The notes under the pieces were generated by a model. It saw only the letters and a list, made by a program, of their open reading frames with translations. It was not told the DNA's origin and searched no databases. From Tolypeutes matacus (lineage: Eukaryota; Chordata; Mammalia; Cingulata; Chlamyphoridae), in assembly GCA_026826555.1 (NCBI GenBank), contig JAKSZT010005175.1, positions 4,490,211-4,554,210 on the forward strand: DNA of 64,000 bases. Direction: 5' to 3'. Shown here piece after piece: positions 45,972-57,973 of the stretch (position 1 is its first letter; the number at the start of each line of letters is the position of its first letter). The translations under genes were made by a program, and so were the position numbers.

Positions 45972-47956
45972 TTTTTCCACTTAGTCAAGATTTATTTCAA
46001 TGCCTGGAAACATTCAGACTAATCAAAATGGTATGACTGTAATTTCTTTAAAAATACTTAAATACTTTATACAAAACTTTTGAAAATATTGATACTATGA
46101 CCTAACCTCTAAATAAGTTTAATATCAGATTTTCAAAATCAATGGCTATTTGAAAAACACAAGGCAACAATAAAATATCAAAGAACTTTCATATAAGGAT
46201 AACTAGCAGCAAGCTATTCAAACAAAAATACAAATCTGTTTTTATACTTTGCATGTTTGTTTAACTCTGCCTCATAATTGGGACATCTTTTGTTCAAGTA
46301 TTTTATTTCTAATATTAAATTACATTTTCTAAATATTTTTATAAAGAAATGAAACATGCCAAACTGCTTTGTTTGCCATATACCATAAAGTAAAATACAA
46401 CGAACTGAATTTATCCCTATACCCCTAATCCAATGTGACTTTTAGATGTTTTTCTATATACTTTATTCTAATTCATTTATGCAGATTAGGGAAAACTACT
46501 TTATGAGTTGCTTTCACCTTTAAAATCACCTATGTATTGCCCCTCCTTTCCTGCAAATCTGGTGCTAAAATAAACAATGATGCAGTGTACTATTTCAGGG
46601 ACCCAAAGCAATCTGTAACCTTAATTTCTCAAATATCAATTTCAAATTTCTGCCAATATAAACAAAAAGACTCCAATGGCCAAAATAATAAAAATAAAAT
46701 CATAGTTGTCAGGAAGAAAAATGCATGAGATGCAGATTATTTAACTAGAACTTTATTATAATGTTATGCTTTCCCCTACTTGCTACAGGCATTCTTTAGA
46801 CTGGCATTAAATACACACAACTACAGAGCTCAGAGTTTCTCAGGAACATAATTACATGAAAAATACATAACTTTCTAGCTCTTTCATAGTTTAATTGGCT
46901 CTTATTTTCAGAGGAAGGGAATCCCAATTATTTTGTGTTAAGAAACCAGTATATACAAATGAACTGCTATGTGTTCAATTAAATCTTGAAGAAACCTAAA
47001 GAAGTTTTTTCTCCCCTAAAAGTGCATTGCAGTTATGCATGACAACCACTATACATATAGTGAAAGGATGGAATGGTAAAGACAGATTCAATCTCCTGTA
47101 AGTGTACAGTTGTAAGCTGTTCTAAATGGAAAAAATAAAGATAAAAAGCTTGACACTGACAATCATTTAAAGGAAAAAAGAACCAATCAAGAAAAATGTT
47201 GAAGAACAAGAATATCTCCTCTTGAAAAGGAGAAAAGTATTATCCAACACAAAAAGGAGAACTACAGAGTTGAAAAACATTCATTTTTCTTTGTCTTCAA
47301 GTACAAACAAAAAAATAGGAGGGAGTCAAGACCATTTATAATTGAGGCAAGTCTATTAAAAAATTGAACAGAGTACAGTGATTTCACCTCATAAAGGAAA
47401 TGACTTAAATGAAATTTCACAAGCCTTCATGTCTATAATAAAATATATTAATGCAAAAAAATTAATGCACAATTATCAAAAATATAGTCTGTATTTCTCC
47501 TCTTAGGGTTATAATAAACTAACAAACCTCTGTTTAATGCATGCACTTCTACAAGCCTTCTCTGTTTAGCAGCATATACTATACAAGTACACACATACTG
47601 GCATTTTACCATGAGACTCATATGTCTTATCTCAAACTAGTGATGTGTTTTTTATACATTTTATTTCCATTATAAGGAAACTTAAGACTTTTCTAGGGGT
47701 ACATTTTAGAAAGCTTTGCAAGAGTTTTTAATCAAAATATTACATAAAAAAGGAATCTTGATTTTTAAATCTCGTTAATACTGTGGCATGATGGGGTTAA
47801 TTTAACAGCTGAAATATAACATAGTAATTAAATTATATTGTTTAAACTAATTCACAGTTTTAGGAAAATGATTACTTTTTAAAACTATAGCTAACATGAG
47901 ACTGTATGAGCAGTGAAAATACTAGAAAACAGTGAATGAATAAATAAGATGATTTT

Positions 47957-48427
47957 TCAGCAATGGTCATTCATTATTTTGCTTTCAGGAACCTGGAAGA
48001 AATTGTCTTCTTTGAACTTCAAATGCTCTGGTAATTCTAGTCGTTTCTTAGCTTCCTCAACATCACCTTGAATTGCTGAAATAAGTGACACTAGAGAATC
48101 AAAGTTCTTTTCTGGTCAGAGGTAGCCAACAGTGGCCACATTGAAGATTTCCCCATAGAAGTTCTTTTCGAAAGTATGTATAATGTGAGTTTCCATGGAC
48201 TTTTTCGTATTCTTGTAGTATGGGTTCCATCCTATGCTGACCACCATCTTATGGACATCTCCACTTCCAAAACTGACCCATCCATAATAAATGCCAGTGG
48301 ATATATCTGCTGGAAGATTATCTACTACTTGTTCAGGAAAGTTAGCATTGGGTATGCCCAGCTGCTTGGAGCAGCATCCAAAGCATGGCACTACCTGGCT
48401 GCGGCAGAAGTAGTGCAGGTACCTCAT
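47957..48427 (-). pseudogene. RFK: RFK retrocopy coding region, one nonsense codon
   Basis: The frame runs 103 codons from ATG (48425-48427) to an in-frame TGA at 48116-48118, where the parent protein is expected to have arginine (CGA to TGA would be a CpG transition). Beyond it the same frame continues with PEKNFDSL, AIQGDVEEAKKRLELPEHLK and EDNFFQVPESKIMND. The expected stop has become a cysteine codon, and a new TGA lies at 47957-47959, adding one residue. Apart from these there is no frameshift over 156 codons. The truncated product would lack the C-terminal third of the kinase. Several substitutions near the N-terminus (for example PCFGCC) alter the glycine-rich segment. Confidence 0.93.
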
Positions 48428-48600
48428 GACGCTACCCGCTTGCAGCGCGGGGTCTGGCCCAGTCCGCGCGTCCAGAGGGGTCGCAGTCTAGGCGGAGCCC
48501 GGACCCACCCAGACCAGCCGGGGGAAACCGGCACGAGCTCAGCCGGTCAGCCGGGCACACAATGGGTCGGGTGGCTCCGATAACGCACCACAGCGGGTCC
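48428..48600. promoter_or_regulatory. CpG-rich segment carried over from the RFK 5' UTR
   Basis: About twenty CpG dinucleotides occur in some 170 bases, in strong contrast with the A+T-rich, CpG-poor surroundings. It is the retrocopied 5' UTR, not a native promoter. Whether it has any activity is unknown. Confidence 0.6.
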
Positions 48601-48811
48601 TTCACACCACTGACCCAACCAGAAATAAGTAGATTTAAAAAGAGAAGGCTGATGGCAGAGATTTGCTCAATCTTCAGGACCAGAAAACAGACACTCACGT
48701 GATCTGTATGATTTCATTTTACTTGAAATTTATGATTACAAATTTCAAATTGGGTTTCAACCCTCCTAAGAATCTTATTACTTTTCTCTAAATAGCTTTC
48801 CCACTCTAAGA

Positions 48812-49009
48812 CAGTCATTCTCAACCCATGTGGTACATTAGAATCACTGGGGGAGTTTTTTAAAAATAGATACCCAGGACCTACTCCAGACCTATTAAAT
48901 CAGAATCAGTTTGGTGGGGCGGGGGAGGGAAGGAAAGCACCAAGTATCAGAATTCTTTTTTTTAATTTTTCAGGTGATTCTACTATGCAGTCAAGATGGA
49001 GAAACATTG
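48812..49009. mobile_element. MER5A: MER5A-type hAT-Charlie MITE
   Basis: CAGTCATTCTCAACCCATGTGGTACATTAGAATCACTGGGGGAGTTTTTTAAAAATAGATACCCAGGACC...CAGACCTATTAAATCAGAATC...TTCAGGTGATTCTACTATGCAGTCAAGATGGAGAAACATTG follows MER5A end to end. Confidence 0.85.
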
Positions 49010-49029
49010 TTTTAAGATGATTGTTTCAT

Positions 49030-50730
49030 ACCTTCTCACTCCTCTAAACCTCCTGTCCTCCCTTCTCTTTTCAACCCTAAGCTGATGAATTTGCCTCATG
49101 TATCAGAAAACATTGAAGCTACTTTAAGGAAACTCCTATCTTCCCACTGCAAAATCTATTAAGCTACCTGCATCCTCTTTAACAGAATTGTGCCCCCTTG
49201 TCCAAGCCTAACCTCTCCACAGGTTATTTCAGGCCTGGATTCTTTCTCTTCTCACTCTTTGAGTGGTCCCTCTCTCTTCTCATCATTTGCCTCCTCTCCT
49301 CTACAGAATCACTGCCTATACCATGCAAACATGTTTCCCATGCTATTGGGGAACAAAAAAGTGAGAGCAAACCCTCTCTCTGGACTTCAAATCCTCTTCC
49401 AGCTCTCACCCCCATGATTTCTCTCAGAAGGTCTATCTACAACTGTTCTCCCCACCCTCACCTCCCATTTGTTTCTCAACCTGGATTCTGCTTCCTCCAT
49501 GCCACCAAACTTGCACCAGCCAAGGTCATCTTGATGTGTATGTTTCTGAATTCAGTAAACACCTTCCCTTCCTCACCTTGCTTAATCTATTTGAAACATT
49601 CAGCTCTCTTCTTAAAAATGCGCTTGCTCTCTTGGTTTCCATGACAATCATACTGTCCCATTTTTCCTCCTAACTGGCCCCACTCTCTCATTCTATGGCC
49701 CAAGGCTTCAGATATTAGGTGAAAGGAGTTCCTCAGGTATCTCCTGGGCCTTCTCTCTACTCTCTGTGCCTACACTTCTCCTTTTCTTGTAGTTTAAAAT
49801 ACAGTCTACATGCTGATGACTCTCAAACTGACATCTTCAGCCCAAACCTTTTCTCTGAACTCCACACTCATAAACTCAACCGCCTACTTGCCATCACCAT
49901 TTAGATGTAACACAGGCTTATCACACTTAATGAGTTCAAAATGGAACCTTAGCTTTCCCACAAAAACTGTGCATCCAATATTCTTCCTCATCTTTCAACA
50001 AAGGTTGAATTGTTCAAATCTGAAGAGTGCCACTCATTTCTTTAATTTCTTCATCCTCCATCCATAACACAATAGCCAAATCTGATGGTTCTCCATCCTA
50101 AATGTCTTAGGTCTCCCTACTTCTCTACCTCCCCACTATCTCTCAACTCCAAATCACTTGTTTATCACCTAGACTATTGCAGGAGCCCCGTAACTGGTGC
50201 AGGGTCCTGGGTGATTCTTCTTCAACCTTATCTCAAATCTCTATACTCCTTGCCCTCAGCCACTATGCTCTAGCCACACAGGTCCTTTTGGCTTCTCAAC
50301 TATGCATATGTTTAGCTTAGCTTTTTCCTACCCCATAGCCTTTGCACACATACACACACACAAATTCCACTCTCCTGAAAACCTGACCTCATTTGCATGT
50401 CTGGTCCCTTCTCATCTTAAAAATCTCTGCAGCAGGCAGCTGTGGCTCAAGTAGTTGAGTGATGGCCTCCCACATATGAGGTCCTGGGTTCAATCCCCAA
50501 CCCTGCTACCTCAAAAAAAAAAAAAAAAAAAAAAAAACTCTGCAAAAATGTCATTTCCTCAAAAACATCTCCCTTGATCCCTTTTGTCTGTTTTCTTAGA
50601 TTTTCTCACTAGCAAATATTTATGGTTGTCTGTTAACTTATTATTGCCCATCACTTCCAATAAATTCTGAACTCTCTGAGTGCAGAAGCCATGTCTGGTT
50701 CACCACTGCATTTCCTGAGACAGGTTGGGG
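49030..50730 (+). mobile_element. Long L2 LINE with reverse-transcriptase remnant, split by a SINE
   Basis: The frame around 49719-49904 reads GVPQVSPGPSLYSLCLHFSF, then LHADDSQTDIFSPN and LFSELHTHKLNRLL. This is the L2/CR1 reverse-transcriptase palm, with HADD in place of the catalytic YADD. Downstream, GGCCTTTTGCACAC-like text and AAATGTCATTTCCTCAAAAACATCTCCCTTGATCC lead to the L2 3' region near 50730. It is shattered by stops and indels. The part before 49600 is less certain. Confidence 0.7.
50433..50537 (+). mobile_element. DAS-type tRNA-derived SINE with A-tail, inside L2
   Basis: GCAGCTGTGGCTCAAGTAGTTGAGTG carries the tRNA A box, GGTCCTGGGTTCAATCCCC the B box, and a 25-base A-run is the tail. 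The short repeat CTCTGCA at 50425-50431 and 50538-50544 is the target duplication. Removing the SINE restores the L2 text TCTCTGCAAAAATGTCATTTCC. Confidence 0.88.
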
Positions 50731-50734
50731 TTCA

Positions 50735-53700
50735 GTGTCCATCACTGGACCTGATGCCTTGGATTTAAAGTTTTGGTCTGATTCAGACAGACTTTTCTGC
50801 TCATGTTGAAGAAATCTATAATCCTGAATTTTCACCCATTTTTGTTTACTAATAATAATTTGATTCTTTATGAGAACAGCTGATCTCAAACAATAGTAAC
50901 CAGTGGATTAGATTCTTCTTTAAAGCAAGTTTCTAATGATAATAACTAAATATTTATTTTGCAATTAAAGAAAGATTTTTATTAAAAGGAATATTTATTT
51001 GGTATATTTTTTCACAAACCCTTAAATAATGTCAATTTTTCTTAATTCTTAGCTTCATGAAAGCCCTTTTGGGTCTTGAGGCTTCAGATCAACCTCACTT
51101 CAAAAATATCTGCAGCTCATTTTAGAGTTCTGATTATAAAATGTTAGAGAATCTTTCTTGCAGGGGCTACCTTGCAGAGAGTAATTATAAAGAAATTACC
51201 TAGACTTTAGCTCTTCTCCTATAACATGTGTTCCCTCACTTTGGAGGAACAAAGAGGAGGAGTGAAAAGTAGCACCCTACTTAGGGATCTATATATAATT
51301 TTTACACTGAGTATTAAAAACAAGTACCAAATCACAGCCAGGGTCTGTCTCATTATTCAAACTGTGGTCTTGCTCCCCTTTCTAATTAAGTATTTTCAAC
51401 AAGAACTTCTTTATACTGACTTGCATGCAATACTTTATATGTAGGCTTCCAGAAACCTCTTTGCGTAATCAAGTTCCTGGGCATGTCTTCAGATCATAGA
51501 TTGACTCAGATGTACTGTTTTCAGAGCCATTTCCCAAAACAGTTTGCATCCCTTGCTTGAAAAGAATGTTTTAAAGTTTAAACACAGTTTCTGGGCAGAT
51601 GCTTTCACTGGCTTCATCTCAGATATTCATACAGTGAGTCTCTGAGCTTCTAAAAAAGAATCTGATGGTACATTTTCTAGGAACAGCCAAGTAAGCCTGT
51701 TAGTTAAAGAATGCATACTCTGTGTAGAGGTGCATTTAGAGCTGAGCAGAGAAGTTGGAGAGGACTCCTCCTCAACAGAAAGAAAAGGCAGAAAAGCATC
51801 CTGTTTGCTCAGGTTTCCTGCTGCTGCATAAGGCTGCAGTGTCACTATTTTCATTTCTAGCAATTTATGCCTTATCTTGTCTGTGGGAGGACTAGAGTCT
51901 GCAAAGGGAATCTGACAAAACTCTTCAAAATGTAGCTGAGTAAAAATGCTGAAATATTGCAGAAGCAGGCAGATGTCTCTCTTGTGAGCCAGAGAGATAG
52001 ATATGCCTAAGACAAGAGAAAGGAGCATTTGCCCAAAGTTTGAGTGGGAAGTCAAAGGAGTAGCTAGGAGTGGTAGGGCAATTTGTCCACTTACTAAGAG
52101 TCAGACCAACTCTAAGTAATTATGATAGTCTAAAGGTTTTTGTTTCTACACACAAAAAGGTCTGCTTTGATGCTTATGTAGAATTTGCTCATGTTTATCT
52201 GCTTTATTCTTTGTGCAGTTGCTGACTGGGTAGAAAGGAATAAAAAGCTTCTATCTTAATTTTTTGGAAAAAAAATACATATATCTTTCAGCGTGAACCA
52301 TATGACAAGGTCACACTTTTGCCATCTGATAACTGTGTCCCAAAACTATGGAGAAAGGGACTGGACTCTACCTTTTCAGTTATGAAATGGCCACAATTAA
52401 AATCATAAGATAGCAACTTGTGGCAAATTAAGGCAGAACATAAGTATTCTAGAAAGACAGGTTGGGTGGTTTTTCATCTATTGATTAATATGGGCCAGAA
52501 TTATTAAAGAAAGTGTCCTGGAGGAGGCTGGCTGAACTCATGGACAACAAAGAATCTTATAACATGTTACTCATTTGTTGTCCATGAGTGGTTTTCTTTC
52601 TTTCTTTTTTTAAAAATTTTCCTGTAATTTCTGAATGTTTTTCAACATCAATTGCTTCTGTCATCTGAAGTTTTAAAACAATAAAACATCCTCCATATTA
52701 AAAGAAAAGAGGTTAGAGATGATTTTAGTATATCCTTTTTAGATTCACTGTCTTAAGAAGTAATGCCTACACTATCCAAAACTCTGGATGACAAAGGCAG
52801 GATTCTCTTGTGTCTAACAAATGGAAACCACTAGGACTTTTTCTTCTTGTTTGGCTTGTTTTGATTTGATTTTTGCTGTTGTTCATATATCTTTCTCCTT
52901 GTTTCAGAAAGGAATGAAAAGGACCAAAGAAAGTGAAAAAAAAGAACTTTAAAGGAGGAGAAAGTAGCAAGTAAAACATGGGTGGAGTGGGGACGGGACC
53001 AAGTAAAGGCAGGAATCAGGCTAAAATGCATGGCCTCCAAACTGACTTGCCTGCATGTTTGGATCTGGCCATTTTATCAGCCAGTTAGTGAAACTGACAG
53101 TTCTATAGCTATTTCTGGCAGAAGGATATGTCCAATAGTCATTACTTTGTCTTGGCTAGAATAAAAAATCTGAGATATTTATTTTTACTGCACAGAAAAT
53201 TCCAAGTTTATGCCGTACAACGCTGCAGATTTGAAGTAGTAAATGAAAGTATACACAGCTTTCTTGATAGCTGGCAATAGGGTGGGGATAGAAAAACTAT
53301 ACAAAGTAGTCATAAAACCCCAAAGTTATTTATTAAAAAGGAAAACAGAAATATACATCTTAGTAAGACCAGAGAGCAACTCTATGTTTTCACTGTTATG
53401 ATTTTCATAGTGATGGACTTTAAGGCATTCATAAAACCTTAAACCTACATAAGAAAACATGGAACAGATAATGCATTTTAGAATGTATAGTTTTGTCAGT
53501 TTAAGGTCAGATCATGGTATTGTTTAAATCCAGGGGCACTATTTACAACCTGAAGATATTTCCCAAAGGGAGAAGTATGAGTGATCTATAAAAATTACTT
53601 CTACAAATTATTGCTTTTCCTGAAGGTACCAGATAAATGGAAAGTTGCTCTTAAAAGCCTCAGAAATAAAAATAACGATGATTAAAAGGTATTCCTGTAC

Positions 53701-54400
53701 TTGCCATAAATTAATATTTATGTTCCTTGTCCTTGAAGTCCAGTGTTGCTTGGCTCCACAATGTCAGGGACTATATCAAACAAAACAAAAGGAAAGAAGA
53801 AGAGGGAGCAGGATGGGGATGTGGAGAGAAGGGATGAGAGAGGATGTGCATGCATACATTTGTTTTTGTATGAGCTTTATGTTTTCTGTTTTAGTTACTA
53901 TTAAATGCCAACAACAAAACACTCCAGCTCACCTCTGAGGATTATCCAGGAAATGCTTTATTTCCATGTACCTCAAATTTCTTAGAAACCCTGAATCATT
54001 GTTCCCTCTATCCTTAGTAATCTTTCCTCTGCATATCCTAACTTCTACTCTGGCTCTGGTGCAGCTTCCTCCACAGTCCATCAGCCAGCACTGATGAAGC
54101 ACACATATTGGATCTTTAATCATTCCTCCAAAGAAAGTGACCCATCACCAATACCCTTCCTCAAGGACAGGATGTGACCCCATATTCCCTTCATAGACTA
54201 CCTTTGCATTAATTTCAATCATTTGTTTTACGCATTTAGACAGAATGGATTTGATACACATGTAGTAGCAAATTCTTTTCAAGAATGATTTTTTCCTCCT
54301 TGTGTTATTTTCATTTCTATTAATGACTACACCAGTTCTTTCATGTTGTTAAACATGGTTTACATCCTTTCTTTCTTTATTTATTTTTTTTTTTTTTGTA
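50735..54400. other. A+T-rich intergenic or former intronic DNA
   Basis: About 3.7 kb directly upstream of the first recognised dynein exon. I looked for earlier dynein exons by eye on the plus strand and found none. A 142-codon minus-strand ORF (51627-52055) has no similarity that I recognise. Confidence 0.5.
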
Positions 54401-54401
54401 G

Positions 54402-54532
54402 GAAAACTTGGGCCTGTCTTCAGCAGACCCAACTTCCACTGGAAAACCTATGTTAATTACATTAATGATATGTTATGGAGGGATTCTTTCTTGCCATTGA
54501 GTGATCCCTCAAGTATCTCCTGGAAAATACTG
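54402..54532 (+). pseudogene. Dynein heavy chain pseudogene, exon A
   Basis: Preceded by a T-rich tract and TTTTTTGTAG, a textbook splice acceptor. The three frames together read ENLGL-SSADPTS, then WKTYVNYINDM, then EGFFLAIE-stop-SLKYLLENT. In order, these are the segments of axonemal dynein heavy chains just before the linker N2 region (family pattern WxxYVxYIDxMVLDGFFxAIxCSLxYLLxNT). Two frameshifts, each explained by one lost base, and a TGC-to-TGA change break it. The 131 bases plus two lost bases give 133, so the exon would start in phase 0 and end in phase 1, exactly what exon B needs. The donor position now reads ATACTT instead of GT. Confidence 0.8.
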
Positions 54533-57500
54533 ATACTTATTGGCTTATGGATATGGGTTATTATTGGAAAGATAAAAGTACCAGCATCTGTTGAGTTAAA
54601 CTGAAGTACAATTGAGTGCTCTGTGATTTTTCACAAAACATTGTGCCTATATAAATAAGGACTTCTTGTGAATGATTCCCAGCACAATAGCAAAGGCATT
54701 GAGTTTCTAAATAGTTCAAAGAAAAAAATTTCTCTTTAAAGCACAGGTGATAAACCCAGTTATAGGACAGTGATAGCCATAGCAAAAGCAAAAACACAAA
54801 AGCTGATTCAATCTAAATCAAGCTTAAGTAAGGAGTAACTAAGTTGGAGCAGTGGGAAGCACAGTTAGGAATGGTGGCTTTATCTGGATTTGACTCATGG
54901 CAATGGGAGAGAGACAGGCTGAGCCTTCAGCTTCCTATACTTATCTCTGTATCCTTTTGAGAACACAGGGTCATTTGTGGTAGCCAGGCTAAGTGGAAAA
55001 AAGAATTGTTTTTCCCTGTGAAAGAGTCAGACAAGAAGCAAGGGAAAGAGGTACCTTTCAGAAGGAAAGGGAATGTTAAGAAGATCACAAGCATTCTTTA
55101 AAGCTATTAAAAGACAGCTGAGGGCTTTGAATTTATGGTGGATAAACTGAGGTAAGATGTACAGACTGAAAGATAATATAGAAAGGGCTAAGCTTGGCTC
55201 ATGAGTGATAAAAGGGCAGAAGAGTTCAGGACTAAAGTTGAATTAAAACTTCACTTTCTGGTTGATTCTGAAAAGCTTAGCAAGGGCCATATAGAACATT
55301 AGTCAAAATGGAAAAGCAGGATTGAATAATTTGAAACCAGAGGATAGAAGTGAGATGAGAGTTTAAAATGTCAAGTCCAACCCAGGAAACAATTCAGAGG
55401 CAGAGTTCCAATAGGTAGGCCATGATCAGTGTCCAGATGTCCAGCCCATACAAGAGAGGCATAGTCTTTCCTTTCAGGGTGCAGAGGTGGGATTGTTCCA
55501 AATTAAGGAGTTCTGGCAGAAAAACAAGAGGCTCCAGCATAGTTAGCAAGTTGGGAGATCACCTTCTAGAGTCTGAGTGCAAGTCACAACTGGGGCATGA
55601 AACATAAGCACTGAGACTAGAGAACTAGTTCTAAGGATGAATATTGGTAATGCTCAAATGCTCACCAAAGTAAAATGACCACATCTCCTCTAATGTTGGA
55701 AGTTTGGGGGTGGGGTAGATGTTCAACAATCAACCTTCCTATAGAAGATCTAGAAAGAACATACACACACACGTAGGTGCAGGCAATACACAAGAGATGG
55801 TCCCCAAAGGTAGTAACTACACTCTTTGACCAAAATCTATCAGGTTCTCCTCATCTAGACTGTCAAATCAGTCACTCCTTCTCCTCTTATAGGAAAGAGA
55901 GAGCAGGAGCAATGGAATGGCAGGAGGCCATGGTAGCATTTCTCCAAGACTGCCAAAGTTACTTTGACTCCATGGAAATGGGAGGGCAAGGGCATGCATT
56001 TTTCTTATAGGTTCTTCAAATTCTCTTTTCAGTGGGCTTAGCAACTGACTGAGCTAAGGAGCAATGGATAAAATAACAAGGCACTGGTTATCTGAGGGAT
56101 GGTGCAGCAAACTAAGTGGGTAGCTTCTGAGATGAAAATCACAGTGACCTTCTGTGATAGCCCAGCTAGACGTTTTATTGTCCCATGTCCACCCTCCATT
56201 TCCCACCTTCTGGTGTGAGGTCAAGCCAATACCTTCCCCATGGCTTAGGCTGGCCTCCCTATGATCTCTTAGAATCCAAATCCTGCCTCCCACTCTATCC
56301 AGAAACATTCAGCCTCCTCTTAACTCCTAAAGTGATTTACTTGTACCACAGTTCTGGTACCAGGACAATCTGTCTTGAGTTGTAATTATGGTGGCATTGC
56401 TTCTAACATAGGAATTAGGTTCTTATGTCAGCACATGGGACAAAAATCTCATAAAGTCAAAATATCCTTGAAAATCCTTTAAATCCCATAAGCTATAAGC
56501 AATACTATGAATTTATATATATAATGCATATAGTAATGCAGATTATGTCAAGAGTATATACACAAAGCATAATATTTCAGGGGTTTGTGGGGTATTTTTG
56601 CTCTTCTATGATAGCAGTATAGTTGCTATTGGTAAATTTGCATTCCCTTAAGTTAAATATGGATTTGTTGGGACTCTACTGAGTTCAATAATGCATATTT
56701 ATTGTCCCTACAGTTTTGAAGGCAAGGTTCTGTTCTTACATTTCTTTTAGCCTCACAGTTTTTTAGTTAGGGTAAATGGCTAAGCTATGGTAATAAAAAC
56801 CCCATCAATAATGGGCTTAACAGACAAAGAAGTCTATCCCCCAAGGAAAAGTCCAAGGAGAGTGTCCCAGGTTGGATGGACAGGTTCTTCCATCCTATGG
56901 CCCCTAAATTTTCTAGGACCTTGTCCTCAATTCTGTGGTTGATCTGGGTCACTGCTACATCAAGGCTCCAGTCTGTGGAAGAGAAAGACTGTAGAGAAGG
57001 CCCTTTTGCTGCCTCAGAAGCCCCAGCCCAGAGTGGCACACCTCACTTCTTCCCACATTGTGCTGGTGAGGGAATCCCATTTCCACACTTCACTGCAAGT
57101 AAAGCTGGGAAACTCAGTCACATGCCCAGTTATAACTCTGTTTCTGGGGAAGAAGGGGATAATGGATTTCCCTAATGGTTTCTGCCACCCACAGTATCCA
57201 GCACCTAATAGTTTCCTAAATATTTCTACAGTCAAATAAAAAGATATGTGAAATCACATGGTTACTGGTAAAAGTTTAAGCATTTAGCTGGTACTTGGAA
57301 CATTTTACTCCATGTTGTATTTTGATTTAAATTTAACAAAGCAAATTAGTCTAACAAGTAATCAGAGATTTGTTAATTATTTATGCTTTCTTTTAAATTT
57401 TTATCTCTACAGAACAACAGAATTAAAATAAGTTCTATTTTTATAGAAAAAAAGAGGTGCATTGACATGGTTATGAGTTCTCTTTGTTTTTCATGCTTAT

Positions 57501-57973
57501 GCAACCATAGACAAGCATAATACCCCACCTACCTAGTAGCCTGCCAATGGAATTGCACAGTTTGTGTCTAGGGAGAAATCAGCTGCTTCCAAGAAATTGG
57601 CTTTGCAAAATCAACCTCTTTACCAGAGGCTGTTCTGCTGCTCAGGAGGCACTTGATGAGGTGGGAAAGCTTGGGTTGTTCAGCCACTGGGATGTGCTCC
57701 CTAAGGACAAAGAAAGCAAATATCCTTCATTGCCCAGAGCAGTCTTGTACAGGAACTGGCCTATCCAAAACATCCATGTTTCCCCTGTTGAAAAACACTG
57801 AAAGATAGTTACTCTCAGATTTTTTAGGGTGTTAGCAAATTTTACATTTCCATTTTCCTGTACATGAACAGCTTGCCTAATGTAATGGAATGCTCTGGGT
57901 GCTTTTAAAACTTTATTGCATTTTGCCTCTTTTATCCATTCTTCTTTGCTTTGTTTATTCCTCTTTTTTTCAG
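54533..57973 (+). other. Intron between dynein exons A and B
   Basis: 3.4 kb, starting at a decayed donor (ATACTT) and ending with TTTATTCCTCTTTTTTTCAG, a strong acceptor. It holds an unclassified old repeat at 56760-57240 and otherwise nothing recognised. Confidence 0.6.
56760..57240. mobile_element. Old interspersed repeat, family not named
   Basis: The text GGTAATAAAAACCCCATC...AAGAAGTCTATCCCCCAAGG...CAGGTTCTTCCATCC...GTCCTCAATTCTGTGGTTGATCTGGG...CCCATTTCCACACTTCACTGCAAGTAAAGCTGGGAAACTCAGTCACATGCCC...GATAATGGATTTC recalls a common mammalian repeat whose name I cannot give with confidence. Confidence 0.4.

Larger units (their letters stand above)
45969..48620 (-). pseudogene. RFK: Riboflavin kinase (RFK) processed pseudogene, full retrocopy
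   Basis: Riboflavin kinase converts riboflavin plus ATP to FMN in the cytosol. On the minus strand, the segment contains an intron-free RFK message: about 190 bases of GC-rich 5' UTR, the coding region (48427 to 47957), and a 3' UTR of nearly 2 kb. The 3' UTR ends in AATAAA (TTTATT at 45991-45996) and a short A-tail (T-run 45969-45976). The coding start reads MRYLHYFCRSQ, followed by KQLGIPNANFPEQVVDNLPA and DVHKMVVSIGWNPYYKNTKK, which match the flavokinase fold. The parent gene has introns, and a near-perfect duplication flanks the copy. The reading frame is stopped at codon 104. I infer an unexpressed retrocopy, though its 5' part carries a CpG-rich segment. Confidence 0.95.

Noticed and set aside
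48176..48583. 135-codon plus-strand ORF across the RFK region
   Set aside because: It is the antisense shadow of the RFK retrocopy and its 5' UTR.
51627..52055. 142-codon minus-strand ORF
   Set aside because: Length is compatible with chance in 64 kb. No motif, and nothing similar on the plus strand that would fit the nearby dynein exons.
57547..57801. 84-codon ORF just upstream of dynein exon B as another dynein exon
   Set aside because: Its sequence does not resemble the family, and exon A joins exon B in phase without it.
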